The translations under genes and the position numbers were made by a program. DNA of 64,000 bases from Aldehydirespirator sp965220485. Lineage in GTDB: Bacteria; Actinomycetota; Acidimicrobiia; Acidimicrobiales; Aldehydirespiratoraceae. This document shows, piece by piece, positions 50,715 through 58,571 of the stretch (position 1 is its first letter; every line of letters begins with the position of its first letter). Below the pieces are notes generated by a model. It was given only the letters and a program-made list of their open reading frames with translations. It did no database searches and was not told the origin of the DNA. The stretch is from assembly GCA_965220485.1 (NCBI GenBank), contig OZ244832.1, positions 682,001-746,000 of the forward strand, in the 5' to 3' direction.

Positions 50715-52615
50715 CTGTGCTGACCGCTGCCGCTGCCTGACGTGCCGTGAGTGGTGGCGCGGCCGCTCTGGTCTCGGTGGTAGTCGTAGTAGTTGCGCCA
50801 GTAGTCCTCGAAATGGCACAACCTTTGAGCCTGCAACGTCTCTTCGCGCTTGTCTTCAGTTTCGAACGCCCACCCGATCAGACGTTTGGCAACGTCAGCA
50901 AGGCGGCCGGCAGCCACTCCTATAGCGATTCCGGCGGCAGCACCTAGCGCGGTGCCGATTCCAGGCACTGCCGAGCCGATCGCGGCACCTACCGCACCTC
51001 CCACCGCTCCTCCTATGACTTCGAACGCTGCGTCAGCCCCAAGGCCAGCCATCAGTCGCACGATGCCGGTCCAGTCCTCCGGCTTGTGTCCGGCATCGAT
51101 GGCGCAGGCATCTTGAGCCTCTCGGCTCTTCGCCCTGACATCGCTCGGAAAGTCGAACGGCAGGCCGCTGCGAGATTCGCCGTCGTCGAGCGTGGAGGCG
51201 CTCGGCACGAGAGCCGCGGCGTCAACCGCCAGGACATGACGATGCTCCTCGGCGGCGCGCTGTCCGGCCGTCACGCCGGTTCCCCCAACATACACCTCTA
51301 CCCGACCGTCGAGATTGACGGCGCAGTCGGGCACGATTGTCCACCCGGCTCTTGCGCCTTGGTCCAAGTCGCAGCGACGACGCAGTACCAGACCGTCGTC
51401 TGTTGATTCATAGATGCGGTACTCGGGCCGGGCGCCCGGCTGCTCCCGGTCTTGGGAGCCTAAGTGAGGAATGAACACGGCGAGGCTGTAGCTCCCCGGT
51501 CTCAAGCTCTCGTTGCGGAACATCCACTTGGCAGTTTGCTCGGTGTCGGTGATTCGCTGGGTGTACCAACCTCCGTTGCGGCCGAACACCCAGTCTCCCG
51601 ATGCGATTCCGTCGTCCCGGAACGGGGGCTTGTCCGACGGATCGTGCTTCTTCCATCCGTCTCGGGAGTCGTTGCCGAACGAGGCTCGTTGGCCCAACAC
51701 CATCGGGTCGTCGTCAAGGTAACCCAGCCGCCACGGCTCGCAGCGACTCTGGTCCGCGATCACGCTGGGGACGAACCGGTCCTCGGTGAGAGCCAGCGGG
51801 TTGTAGCAGCCCTGCGTCACGCCGACGCGGCGGGTTCCGGCCTCGATGCCCCGCACGAGGAACGTCGCCATCTGGGCTCGGGAGGTGCCACTCTGGGGAC
51901 AGAAGCGCAGAGGCTCTGTCCGGCAGCCGACGGTCACGCCCGACGAGGCGAGCGCGTCGATGTTCGCCCGGTGAACGTTGCCCGAGGCCACATCGGCGAA
52001 TCCGGCACCGAGCCCTGCGGGAAGATCGAAGGCCCGTGTCAGGAACGACGCCATCTGGGCCCGAGTGACCGTCATGTCAGGGCAGTAGCGAAGGGGCTCT
52101 ACTTCGCAGCCGGCGGTCACCCCCAGCTCGGCCAGACGCTCCACATGGCCCGCCCACCATCGGCTGTCGTCGATGTCCGCAAAGCGCGACGGCTTCGACG
52201 GCGGGTCGCCGCCCTCCAAGATTCGCACAAGCCACACCGCCATGACCCAGCGGGGCAGCGGCCTGTCCGGACAGAACAGGCCAAGGCCACAATCGGTGCT
52301 GTCGAAGATCCCGTCTTCGGCCAGGGCCTGGATGTTCTCCCGGTGGACGCTACCTGCGGCTACGTCCGTGTACGGGACCTGCGCGACGGCAACGGTCGCG
52401 CCTGAGCCGGACGCCGCCGCGGCCGGAGTGCTGCGGTCCACACCTGCCGACGAGCCGGACGCGCCTACAGGCGCAGCCTCCTCGGCGGTGCCCTGCTCAG
52501 CGGCGTGAGCTGCTACGAAGCGCGAGTCCTCCCGGGGGGGGGGGGGGGGGCTTGCAGCAGGGGTGACCGAGGCTGAGGCGATCAAGAACACGAGGCAACC
52601 AGTGATGACTCTCAA
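50711..52615 (-). CDS. SLH-domain surface protein with poly-C tract at the mature N-terminus
   Basis: The 634-residue product starts MRVITGCLVFLIASASVTPA, a signal peptide, then SPPPPPRED where the prolines come from a run of 17 C (52534-52550 as G on the plus strand). Three SLH modules follow (YTDVAAGSVHRENIQALAED; GVTAGCEVEPLRYCPDMTVT; GVTVGCRTEPLRFCPQSGTS). The middle region (about 300-480) may be a carbohydrate-binding or lectin-like domain with several Cys. Near residue 545 a Gly/Ala-rich hydrophobic stretch (FEVIGGAVGGAVGAAIGSAV; GIGTALGAAAGIAIGVAAGR) resembles membrane-active or bacteriocin-like segments. The C-terminus ends GTSGSGSGQHR. Its stop overlaps the next gene's start. A one-base change in the C run would shift the whole protein. 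Confidence 0.85.
   Translation of the reverse strand: MRVITGCLVFLIASASVTPAASPPPPPREDSRFVAAHAAEQGTAEEAAPVGASGSSAGVDRSTPAAAASGSGATVAVAQVPYTDVAAGSVHRENIQALAEDGIFDSTDCGLGLFCPDRPLPRWVMAVWLVRILEGGDPPSKPSRFADIDDSRWWAGHVERLAELGVTAGCEVEPLRYCPDMTVTRAQMASFLTRAFDLPAGLGAGFADVASGNVHRANIDALASSGVTVGCRTEPLRFCPQSGTSRAQMATFLVRGIEAGTRRVGVTQGCYNPLALTEDRFVPSVIADQSRCEPWRLGYLDDDPMVLGQRASFGNDSRDGWKKHDPSDKPPFRDDGIASGDWVFGRNGGWYTQRITDTEQTAKWMFRNESLRPGSYSLAVFIPHLGSQDREQPGARPEYRIYESTDDGLVLRRRCDLDQGARAGWTIVPDCAVNLDGRVEVYVGGTGVTAGQRAAEEHRHVLAVDAAALVPSASTLDDGESRSGLPFDFPSDVRAKSREAQDACAIDAGHKPEDWTGIVRLMAGLGADAAFEVIGGAVGGAVGAAIGSAVPGIGTALGAAAGIAIGVAAGRLADVAKRLIGWAFETEDKREETLQAQRLCHFEDYWRNYYDYHRDQSGRATTHGTSGSGSGQHR
52534..52550 (-). 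repeat. 17-nt homopolymer (poly-C on the coding strand)
   Basis: Seventeen consecutive G on the plus strand read as CCC codons for Pro just after the signal peptide of the SLH protein. Homopolymers of this length are highly slippage-prone, and sequencing them is also error-prone. At this length the frame is open; at 16 or 18 it would be shut. Confidence 0.9.
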
Positions 52616-52695
52616 GACAGTTCCTTTCCGAATCTACCGCTCACGATCTACTGCTCGCGGTGCCCCGCTCGACAGAAGGCACCGGGGACAGGCGA

Positions 52696-52724
52696 ATCTT
52701 GCTGTGCGCCGCCCGTGTTGTCAA
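52696..52724 (-). promoter_or_regulatory. Possible promoter of the SLH gene pair
   Basis: On the minus strand TTGACA (52724-52719) is followed after 17 bp by CAAGAT (52701-52696), about 80 bp before the ATG at 52615. The -35 is consensus and the -10 is weak. Only sequence similarity supports it. Confidence 0.35.
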
Positions 52725-52934
52725 GCGCCAACGTGAGGCACACGATCCTGGGCAAGTCCCAGAACATCGGGTTCGGCCAACGGATCGAAGGTCGGCTAGC
52801 ACGGCGCAAGCGTGGAACTGCCCGCCGTCCCGGCGTGACAGCCTGCTGTGGGCCAGCGGGACGGCTGGTCGCCAGGCTGGGCCACCGGTTCGTCCGATCT
52901 TGAGGTAGTTGTCCGCCCATAGTGCGGCTAACCC

Positions 52935-54374
52935 CAATACCGTTAAGTTAGGGTCCTCGGATGGTCGCGAGTGGTGGTCCGGTGGGCTGGGGCCAGCTGT
53001 GGTGTCGGGCGCGTTTGACGTGCCACTTGGGCATCTTGCGCTTGATGAGCCGTGGATTGGCTCGGAGCCGACGGCTTGGGTTGAGCCGGCCGCAGAGCTG
53101 GGCGATGGCGTGTTGGCGGGCGTGGTCAGTCCCCTGAGGGGGAAAAATCGCGCGCCGTGGTGATGGAGCGGCGCGCGATGCGCAAGGCGGCGACGAAGCT
53201 GACCCGGTCGGGGTCGACATCGGCGTGGTCGGCGGCTTCCCACATGAGGGTGCGGATCGCGTAGTGGCAGCACAGATGTCCCCAGATCTCCTGGAGGACG
53301 AGTTCGGGGGATTTGGATCGCAGCACGACGCGGGGGCCGCGTTGGTGGGTCTTGAGCTCGTCGAAGGCGGCTTCGATCTCCCAGCGCTGGGCGTACGCGG
53401 GGGCGAGGTCGGTCGCGGTGGCTTCGTCGGGGTCGACGATGGTGGTCAGCAGCCGGTAGGTGGTGCCGTTGGGGCGGCCGTCGTCGATGCTGTAGTCGAT
53501 CACCCGCACCACCAGGGGGATGGCCTTGCGCCCGGCGTTGCCTGCGGGTCGCAGCTCCGCTAGCCACGAGCCGTCGTCGAGGGTTTCGATGTGGCGGGGT
53601 CTCATCGTCGGCTTGGCCCGCCACAACAGGTCCACACCAGCTGTGACGCCGCGCTGGAACAGCGGGAACCCGCAGAACCCCCGGTCGGCCAACAGCACCA
53701 TGCCCGGCCCGAGCCGGTCGATCAGATCTGCGGCCAGGGTGTTCTCCGAGGTGGTGTAGGGCCCGATCTCGGCGTCGAAGACGGCATGGGTGCCGCACTC
53801 GGCGACCGCGACCAGCCGAGCCTGAGGGAACGCGGACCGCTCGCCCTTGCTCACCCCGGGGCGGCCGAACCACTCGTCATTCGCCGCCGTATCGGCGACG
53901 TCGAGGCACGTCCCGTCGATCGCGACCAGCCGCCGTCCCGCCAACCACGCCCCCGGCGTGCCGGTGGTCGCCAGCGGCTGTGCGACCCGCTCGAACAGCG
54001 CCCGCATCGGCTCAGCACCCAGGCGCTCCCGTGCCTGGAAGATCGCCGACTTCGACGGCAACGCAACCGGCTCGCCACCGCCCGCCCACGCCAGAGCGTC
54101 GGTCATCAACCCCAGCACATCCTCATAGGACCCCTCGGCGTGCAGCGCCATACCCACAGCGAAGTAAGCCATCACCCGCGCCGGCAGCGACCGATGCCGC
54201 TGCTCGGTGCGGCCACACGCAGCGATCACCTCATCGACCAGTTCCGGAGGGAACGTGCGGCACAACACGCCCACCGACACCAGATCCGACAACCGCCGGT
54301 CCGACTCGGGCTTGCGCCACCCAGAGCGAGGCACCCCACCAAACTACACCCTTCAGCCTTAACTGAACGGTATT
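52935..54374 (-). mobile_element. IS4-family insertion sequence, intact, with 11-bp target duplication
   Basis: The terminal inverted repeats are CAATACCGTTAAGTTAGGG (from 52935) and, reading inward from the right end, CAATACCGTTCAGTTAAGG (54375 inward). The element is flanked by the direct repeat GCGGCTAACCC at 52924-52934 and 54375-54385, an 11-bp target duplication typical of IS4. The right-hand duplication includes the first three bases of the IS1380 element next to it, so this element arrived later. Confidence 0.93.
53126..54334 (-). CDS. IS4-family transposase
   Basis: The 402-residue product has the IS4 N-terminal domain (SDLVSVGVLCRTFPPELVDE; ARVMAYFAVGMALHAEGSYE) and a DDE catalytic core: first Asp in LVAIDGTCLDVADT, second in VLLADRGFCGFPLF, and the Y-(2)-R-(3)-E-(6)-K signature in YAQRWEIEAAFDELK. 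All three acidic residues are present and the frame is intact, so it is probably active. It lies within inverted repeats and an 11-bp target duplication. Confidence 0.95.
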   Translation of the reverse strand: MPRSGWRKPESDRRLSDLVSVGVLCRTFPPELVDEVIAACGRTEQRHRSLPARVMAYFAVGMALHAEGSYEDVLGLMTDALAWAGGGEPVALPSKSAIFQARERLGAEPMRALFERVAQPLATTGTPGAWLAGRRLVAIDGTCLDVADTAANDEWFGRPGVSKGERSAFPQARLVAVAECGTHAVFDAEIGPYTTSENTLAADLIDRLGPGMVLLADRGFCGFPLFQRGVTAGVDLLWRAKPTMRPRHIETLDDGSWLAELRPAGNAGRKAIPLVVRVIDYSIDDGRPNGTTYRLLTTIVDPDEATATDLAPAYAQRWEIEAAFDELKTHQRGPRVVLRSKSPELVLQEIWGHLCCHYAIRTLMWEAADHADVDPDRVSFVAALRIARRSITTARDFSPSGD

Positions 54375-54382
54375 GCGGCTAA

Positions 54383-56070
54383 CCCTGATCGTTCATGAGA
54401 ATTGGTGAGTGGTCGAGGTGTGTGTATTTTCGTGTGATTTTGGTGGTGGGGTTGGCGGGTTGGGTTGTGTTGGGCGCGCTGGTTGGGGTTGTGTGGCCTC
54501 TGATGGCCGGTTCGGGTGCTTGTGTGAGGGTTCGGGGCGCGCGGGGTCCGAGTCAGCGGCGGCCACAGGGCGCAGGCGCGGGCGGTGGGCGTCTATGGGG
54601 CGCCGGGGTCGCAGGCGTGCAGCAGCTGTGGTGTGGCGGGCCACCAGTGGAGCAGGCGCAGGGTCCATTTGCGTGAGGAGCGCACGAGCCGCGCCGGTGC
54701 GTGCCATAGCTGCCATCTGAGGCGTTTGGGGGCGGCGTTGGCGAGGGGTCCGTCAAGGCGGAGTTGTTGGAACCATCTGACCAGCGTCAAGCTGAGCGCG
54801 ACGAGTTGTGTCCAGGCGGCGTTGGCGTCGAAGTCGCGAAAGGGCATGCGTTTGAGGCCGGAGTCTTTGAGGTCGGCGATGGTGTTCTCGGTGCGGGCGT
54901 GGGCTCGCATGTGGGCGTCGAGCTCGGCGGGGTCGCCGTCGGCGTCGGTGTAGAACCCGCGGTAGCGCCAGGTCTCGGAGTCGAACAGGCTGCGCTGGGC
55001 GCCGGGGTGCAGCGGCTCGCGGCGGGCGATGAAGCGGATGCGCTCAGGCCAGTCTTTGAGGTCGGCGAACTCGGTGAGGTCCGCGACCTGGGCGCGCTCG
55101 GCGGGGTCGCCGTCGCCGCGCAGGGCCGGCTTCCACTTCTTGGTGTCGAAGCGGTTGTGGTCTATGGCCGTGGTGACCTCGCCGTTTGAGCGCGCCGTCA
55201 TGAAGAACACCACGTTGCGGGCCCGGCAGGCCTCAGCGATGTGCACAGAGCAGCCCGCGGCGTCGACGCGCATCTGCACCTGCCGCGGCGCTGAGGGCTC
55301 GCCGCCTTCGCGGTGGCCCGCCGCGGCCGCCTCGGGGAGCTGCGCGATGGCGGCGTCGAGCACCGCTATGTGGTCGGTGATGCTGTTGGCCGCGGCGTTG
55401 CCGGGCCGCAGCATCACCGACAGCGGCTCGCCGTGCTCGGTGGCGCACAGCATCGGATGGAACCCGAACCCGCCCTTGAAGTGCGCCGCCGCGCGGTCCT
55501 TGTTCTCAGAGTGCACCTCCACCAGCGTCGAGTCGATGTCGAGCACCACCGGACCCGACGACTCCGTGTCGCCGCGGCGCTCCCACACAGCGCTGCGCAC
55601 ACCCGCAGCCGCCTCACACAGCGACTTCACCACATCAGGGCCCAGACCCGCAGCAGCCGATACAGCGTCGAGTCCGACGCCACCTCCCCGAACAGCACCG
55701 GCTGGGCCCGCAGATGCTCGATGTCGCTGCACGCCTCCCCGCCCCCGGCGAGCATCAACAACACATGCACCAACACCTTGCCCCGATCATGTGACGGCGC
55801 CCGCTCACCGCTCGGCGGCAACACAGCCGACAACGCCTCCCCAAGCCCCAAACCGTCAGCGAAACGCCCCAGAACGAACAAACCCCCATGCGCCGCGACC
55901 TGATCGCCGCCAGCTGTCACCCCCACATCACAAGTGCTGCTACAGTCCATCTCGGAGATGCCCCTTTCTGTGGATCCGATACGTGCCCGACAACACGCAT
56001 CATCCTACATCAGAGGGGCTTTTCCGCGGACGCGAACCCCCTCGACCCCGAAACTCGTGAACGATCAGGG
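54383..56070 (-). mobile_element. IS1380-family insertion sequence with CTAA target duplication
   Basis: The ends are CCCTGATCGTTCATGAG (54383-54399) and the reverse complement of CTCGTGAACGATCAGGG (56054-56070), a 17-bp inverted repeat with one mismatch. The direct repeat CTAA is on both sides (54379-54382 and 56071-56074), matching the 4-bp duplication made by IS1380 elements. Length is about 1.69 kb. It lies just upstream of dapF. Confidence 0.93.
54593..55950 (-). pseudogene. IS1380-family transposase, frameshifted
   Basis: The N-terminal part from ATG 55950 (MDCSSTCDVGVTAGGDQVAA; FGEVASDSTLYRLLR) stops early; the rest continues in another frame as LGPDVVKSLCEAAAG, VVLDIDSTLVEVHSENKD, KGGFGFHPMLCATEHGEPLS, AARNV-type RARNVVFFMTARSNG and ARTENTIADLKDSGLKRMPF. 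These are IS1380 motifs including the DDE residues. The break is at about 55650, where one G seems missing in CGGGTCTGG. A real mutation would inactivate the element; a sequencing indel in the G run is also possible. Confidence 0.85.
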
Positions 56071-56147
56071 CTAACTGCATCAAGTTCGGCAGCAGGCCAA
56101 CGAGGCGCCGCGTTTCTGATGCGGTCCGAGGAGGCGAGAATGCATAG

Positions 56148-56999
56148 ATGACCGGCGGGCTGCGACTCCACAAGCTTCACGGGCTGGGCAACGACTTCCT
56201 CGTCGCGCTCGTAGACGAACTGCCCGTCGAGGGCGACGCCGCCCGTTCGGCCGCCGAGTATTGCGATCGGAGCCGCGGCATAGGAGCGGACGGGCTGATC
56301 TTTGCAGTGCTCGACTCGTCGAGTGACGGTGCGGTTCGCGCCGCGACCATGCGGCTGTGGAACTCCGACGGCTCGCCGGCGGAGGTGTCCGGCAACGGCC
56401 TCAGATGTCTGGCCCACGCCATCGCCCGCACTCTCGGAGCGGCCGAGCTTGACATCGTCGTGCACACCGTGGCCGGCCCCCGGCTCTGCTCGATCCAGCC
56501 GACGCATGCGCCCGACACCGTCGTCGGCACCTCGGAGATGGGCGCACCCGCACCCGGCCCCGATCCGGACCGGCCCGATCCGAGCCCGGCAGCCGTGGCC
56601 GCGCAGTTTCTCGGCGGCGGTGCAGTCGAGCGCTGGCAGGCAGTGGACATGGGCAACCCCCACGCGGTGCTGGCGGTGGCCGATCCCGTTGCAGTTCTCG
56701 TGAGGGAGGCCGGCCCGGCGGTCGAGGCGCTGTTCACAGGTGGCATCAACGTCCACTTCGGTGCGGTCTCGGGGCCCGATGAGGTGACGCTGAGCGTCTG
56801 GGAACGCGGCGCGGGCGCCACCGCGGCATGCGGGACGGGGGCGGTGGCTGCGGCCGCCGTCTTCCATCGGTGGGGCGACGTGGGCCAGAATGTGACCGTG
56901 CGAATGGCCGGCGGGGAGGCTCGAGTCGATCTGTCGGAGCCGGTGACCCTCACGGGCGAGTCGACCTACGTCGCCACGGTGGATGTCCACGATGCCTGA
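56148..56999 (+). CDS. dapF: Diaminopimelate epimerase
   Basis: The 283-residue product begins MTGGLRLHKLHGLGNDFLVA. The two catalytic cysteines are in EVSGNGLRCLAHA and TAACGTGAVAAAAVFHRWG. GADGLIFAV, DMGNPHAVLAV and GGINVHFGAV are further signatures. It interconverts LL- and meso-diaminopimelate, the peptidoglycan cross-link residue and lysine precursor. ATG 56148 is 78 bp after the end of the IS1380 element, so its native promoter may be separated or replaced by the element. An insert of about 15 Pro/Asp residues lies near position 135. Confidence 0.96.
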   Translation: MTGGLRLHKLHGLGNDFLVALVDELPVEGDAARSAAEYCDRSRGIGADGLIFAVLDSSSDGAVRAATMRLWNSDGSPAEVSGNGLRCLAHAIARTLGAAELDIVVHTVAGPRLCSIQPTHAPDTVVGTSEMGAPAPGPDPDRPDPSPAAVAAQFLGGGAVERWQAVDMGNPHAVLAVADPVAVLVREAGPAVEALFTGGINVHFGAVSGPDEVTLSVWERGAGATAACGTGAVAAAAVFHRWGDVGQNVTVRMAGGEARVDLSEPVTLTGESTYVATVDVHDA

Positions 57000-58437
57000 G
57001 GCGGGCCCGCCGCCAGGGTCCAACGACACGCTCGGCGCCGACCCCACCCAAGGCGCCACCACTGAAGACGACACCGTCCACGGCGCCCATGACGGCATCG
57101 ACCACACGGGCGACGGCGGCGACACTCACCGGGGAGGGTTCGGTGAGTTCGGCGGCGACGGCCCTGGCCTCATCGATCGGGCCTTCCGGGAGCGCATCGT
57201 GCTGGTCGGTGTCACCCGGCCGGATCGGGGCTCTTCGGCCACCGAAGCGTCCCTCGACGAGTTGAGCCTGCTGGTCGACACCGCCGGAGCCGATGCCATC
57301 GAGCGGGTCTGCCAGCGGCGAGCCGCGCCCGATGCCGCCACCTTCGTGGGCGCGGGAAAGGCCCGCGAGATCAGGGCCATCGCCGAGGAGGTGGACTGCG
57401 ACACGGTGGTGTTCGACGACGAGCTCAGCCCCGCCCAGCAGTTCAACCTGGAGAAGCTGCTGGGCCGCACCGCCCTGGACCGCACCGCGGTGATCCTCGA
57501 CATCTTCGCCCAGAACGCCAGCACACCGGAGGGCAAGGCCCAGGTCGAGTTGGCCCAACTCCGCTACCGGCTTCCCCGCCTGCGGGGCGCGGGGAGGCGG
57601 CTGTCGCAGCAGGCGGGCGGGATCGGCACCCGCGGCCCCGGCGAGACCCAGCTCGAAGTGGACCGGCGCCGCCTGGAGCGTCGCATACACAAGCTCGAGA
57701 ATGACCTTCGCCGCATCGCCGGCCACCGCCGCACCCAGTCCAAGGCCCGCAGCCGCACCCGCAACCGGGCGGTGGCGATCGTCGGCTACACCAACGCGGG
57801 CAAGTCGTCGCTGCTCAACCGGCTGACTTCGGCCTCCGTCGCAGTGGAGGACCGCCTCTTCGCCACCCTGGATCCCACCACCCGGCGCCTGGGCCTGCCC
57901 GGCGGCGAGACGGTGTTCGTCACCGACACGGTGGGCTTCGTGCGCAAGCTGCCCCACCAGTTGGTGGAGGCGTTCAAGACCACGCTCGACGTGGTGCGCG
58001 ACGCCGACCTGCTGGTCCACGTCGTGGACGGCACCGACGGCGATCCCGAGGGCTCCATGGCCGCAGTACGTGAAGTCCTGGCCGAGATCGACGCGGACGA
58101 GGTCCCCGAACTGGTGGCGTTCAACAAGAGCGATCTCGGTACCGGCGCCGCCCGCCTCGCGGCCCGCACCGAGGGGTCGGTGGCCGTGTCGACTGTCACC
58201 GGCTCAGGGATGGAGGAACTTCTGGGCGCGATCGGAGACCGGATGCGCTGCATGGCCCGCGAGGTCGAGTTGGTGGTGCCCTGGGAGCGCGGCGACGTTC
58301 TGGCTGGCGTGCACCGCAACGGCCAAGTGCTCGACTCCATCGCTACCGAGCGGGGAATGAGGGTCCGGGCCCGCTTGGAGCCCGCCTCGGTCGGCGCTCT
58401 GCGCCGCTACGTGGTCAGCGGTCAGGACGATCCATGA
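56983..58437 (+). CDS. hflX: GTPase HflX
   Basis: ATG 56983 overlaps the end of dapF; a second in-frame ATG is at 56992. After a ~60-residue acidic Gly/Asp-rich tail at the N-terminus comes the HflX domain (VLVGVTRPDRGSSATEASLD; FVGAGKAREIRAIAEEVDCD; QVELAQLRYRLPRLRGAG; GGIGTRGPGETQLEVDRRRL). The G domain has G1 VAIVGYTNAGKSSLLNRLT, G3 DTVGF and G4 NKSD. HflX splits stalled ribosomes. 484 residues, slightly long. dapF-hflX adjacency is common in actinobacteria. Confidence 0.96.
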   Translation: MSTMPEAGPPPGSNDTLGADPTQGATTEDDTVHGAHDGIDHTGDGGDTHRGGFGEFGGDGPGLIDRAFRERIVLVGVTRPDRGSSATEASLDELSLLVDTAGADAIERVCQRRAAPDAATFVGAGKAREIRAIAEEVDCDTVVFDDELSPAQQFNLEKLLGRTALDRTAVILDIFAQNASTPEGKAQVELAQLRYRLPRLRGAGRRLSQQAGGIGTRGPGETQLEVDRRRLERRIHKLENDLRRIAGHRRTQSKARSRTRNRAVAIVGYTNAGKSSLLNRLTSASVAVEDRLFATLDPTTRRLGLPGGETVFVTDTVGFVRKLPHQLVEAFKTTLDVVRDADLLVHVVDGTDGDPEGSMAAVREVLAEIDADEVPELVAFNKSDLGTGAARLAARTEGSVAVSTVTGSGMEELLGAIGDRMRCMAREVELVVPWERGDVLAGVHRNGQVLDSIATERGMRVRARLEPASVGALRRYVVSGQDDP

Positions 58438-58571
58438 CCGCGGGTTTCGTGCGGCTGGCTGACCGCCTGCCCGCGGTGCGGCTCGCGGTGCTGTCCGCGG
58501 TGCGGCTCGCGGTGCTGTCCGTGGTGCCGCCCGCGGGGCTGTCGAGGTCGAGCCGATGGGACGACCGGTGA
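58434..58571 (+). CDS. 45-codon mini-ORF linking hflX and dapC by overlapping starts and stops
   Basis: ATG 58434 overlaps the hflX stop (ATGA) and its own stop overlaps the dapC GTG at 58568 (GTGA). It begins MTAGFV, the same as dapC (VTAGFV), and continues through short repeats encoding RLAVLSAVRLAVLS. It looks like a partial duplication of the dapC start that keeps translational coupling. Whether a peptide is needed is unknown. Confidence 0.4.
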   Translation: MTAGFVRLADRLPAVRLAVLSAVRLAVLSVVPPAGLSRSSRWDDR

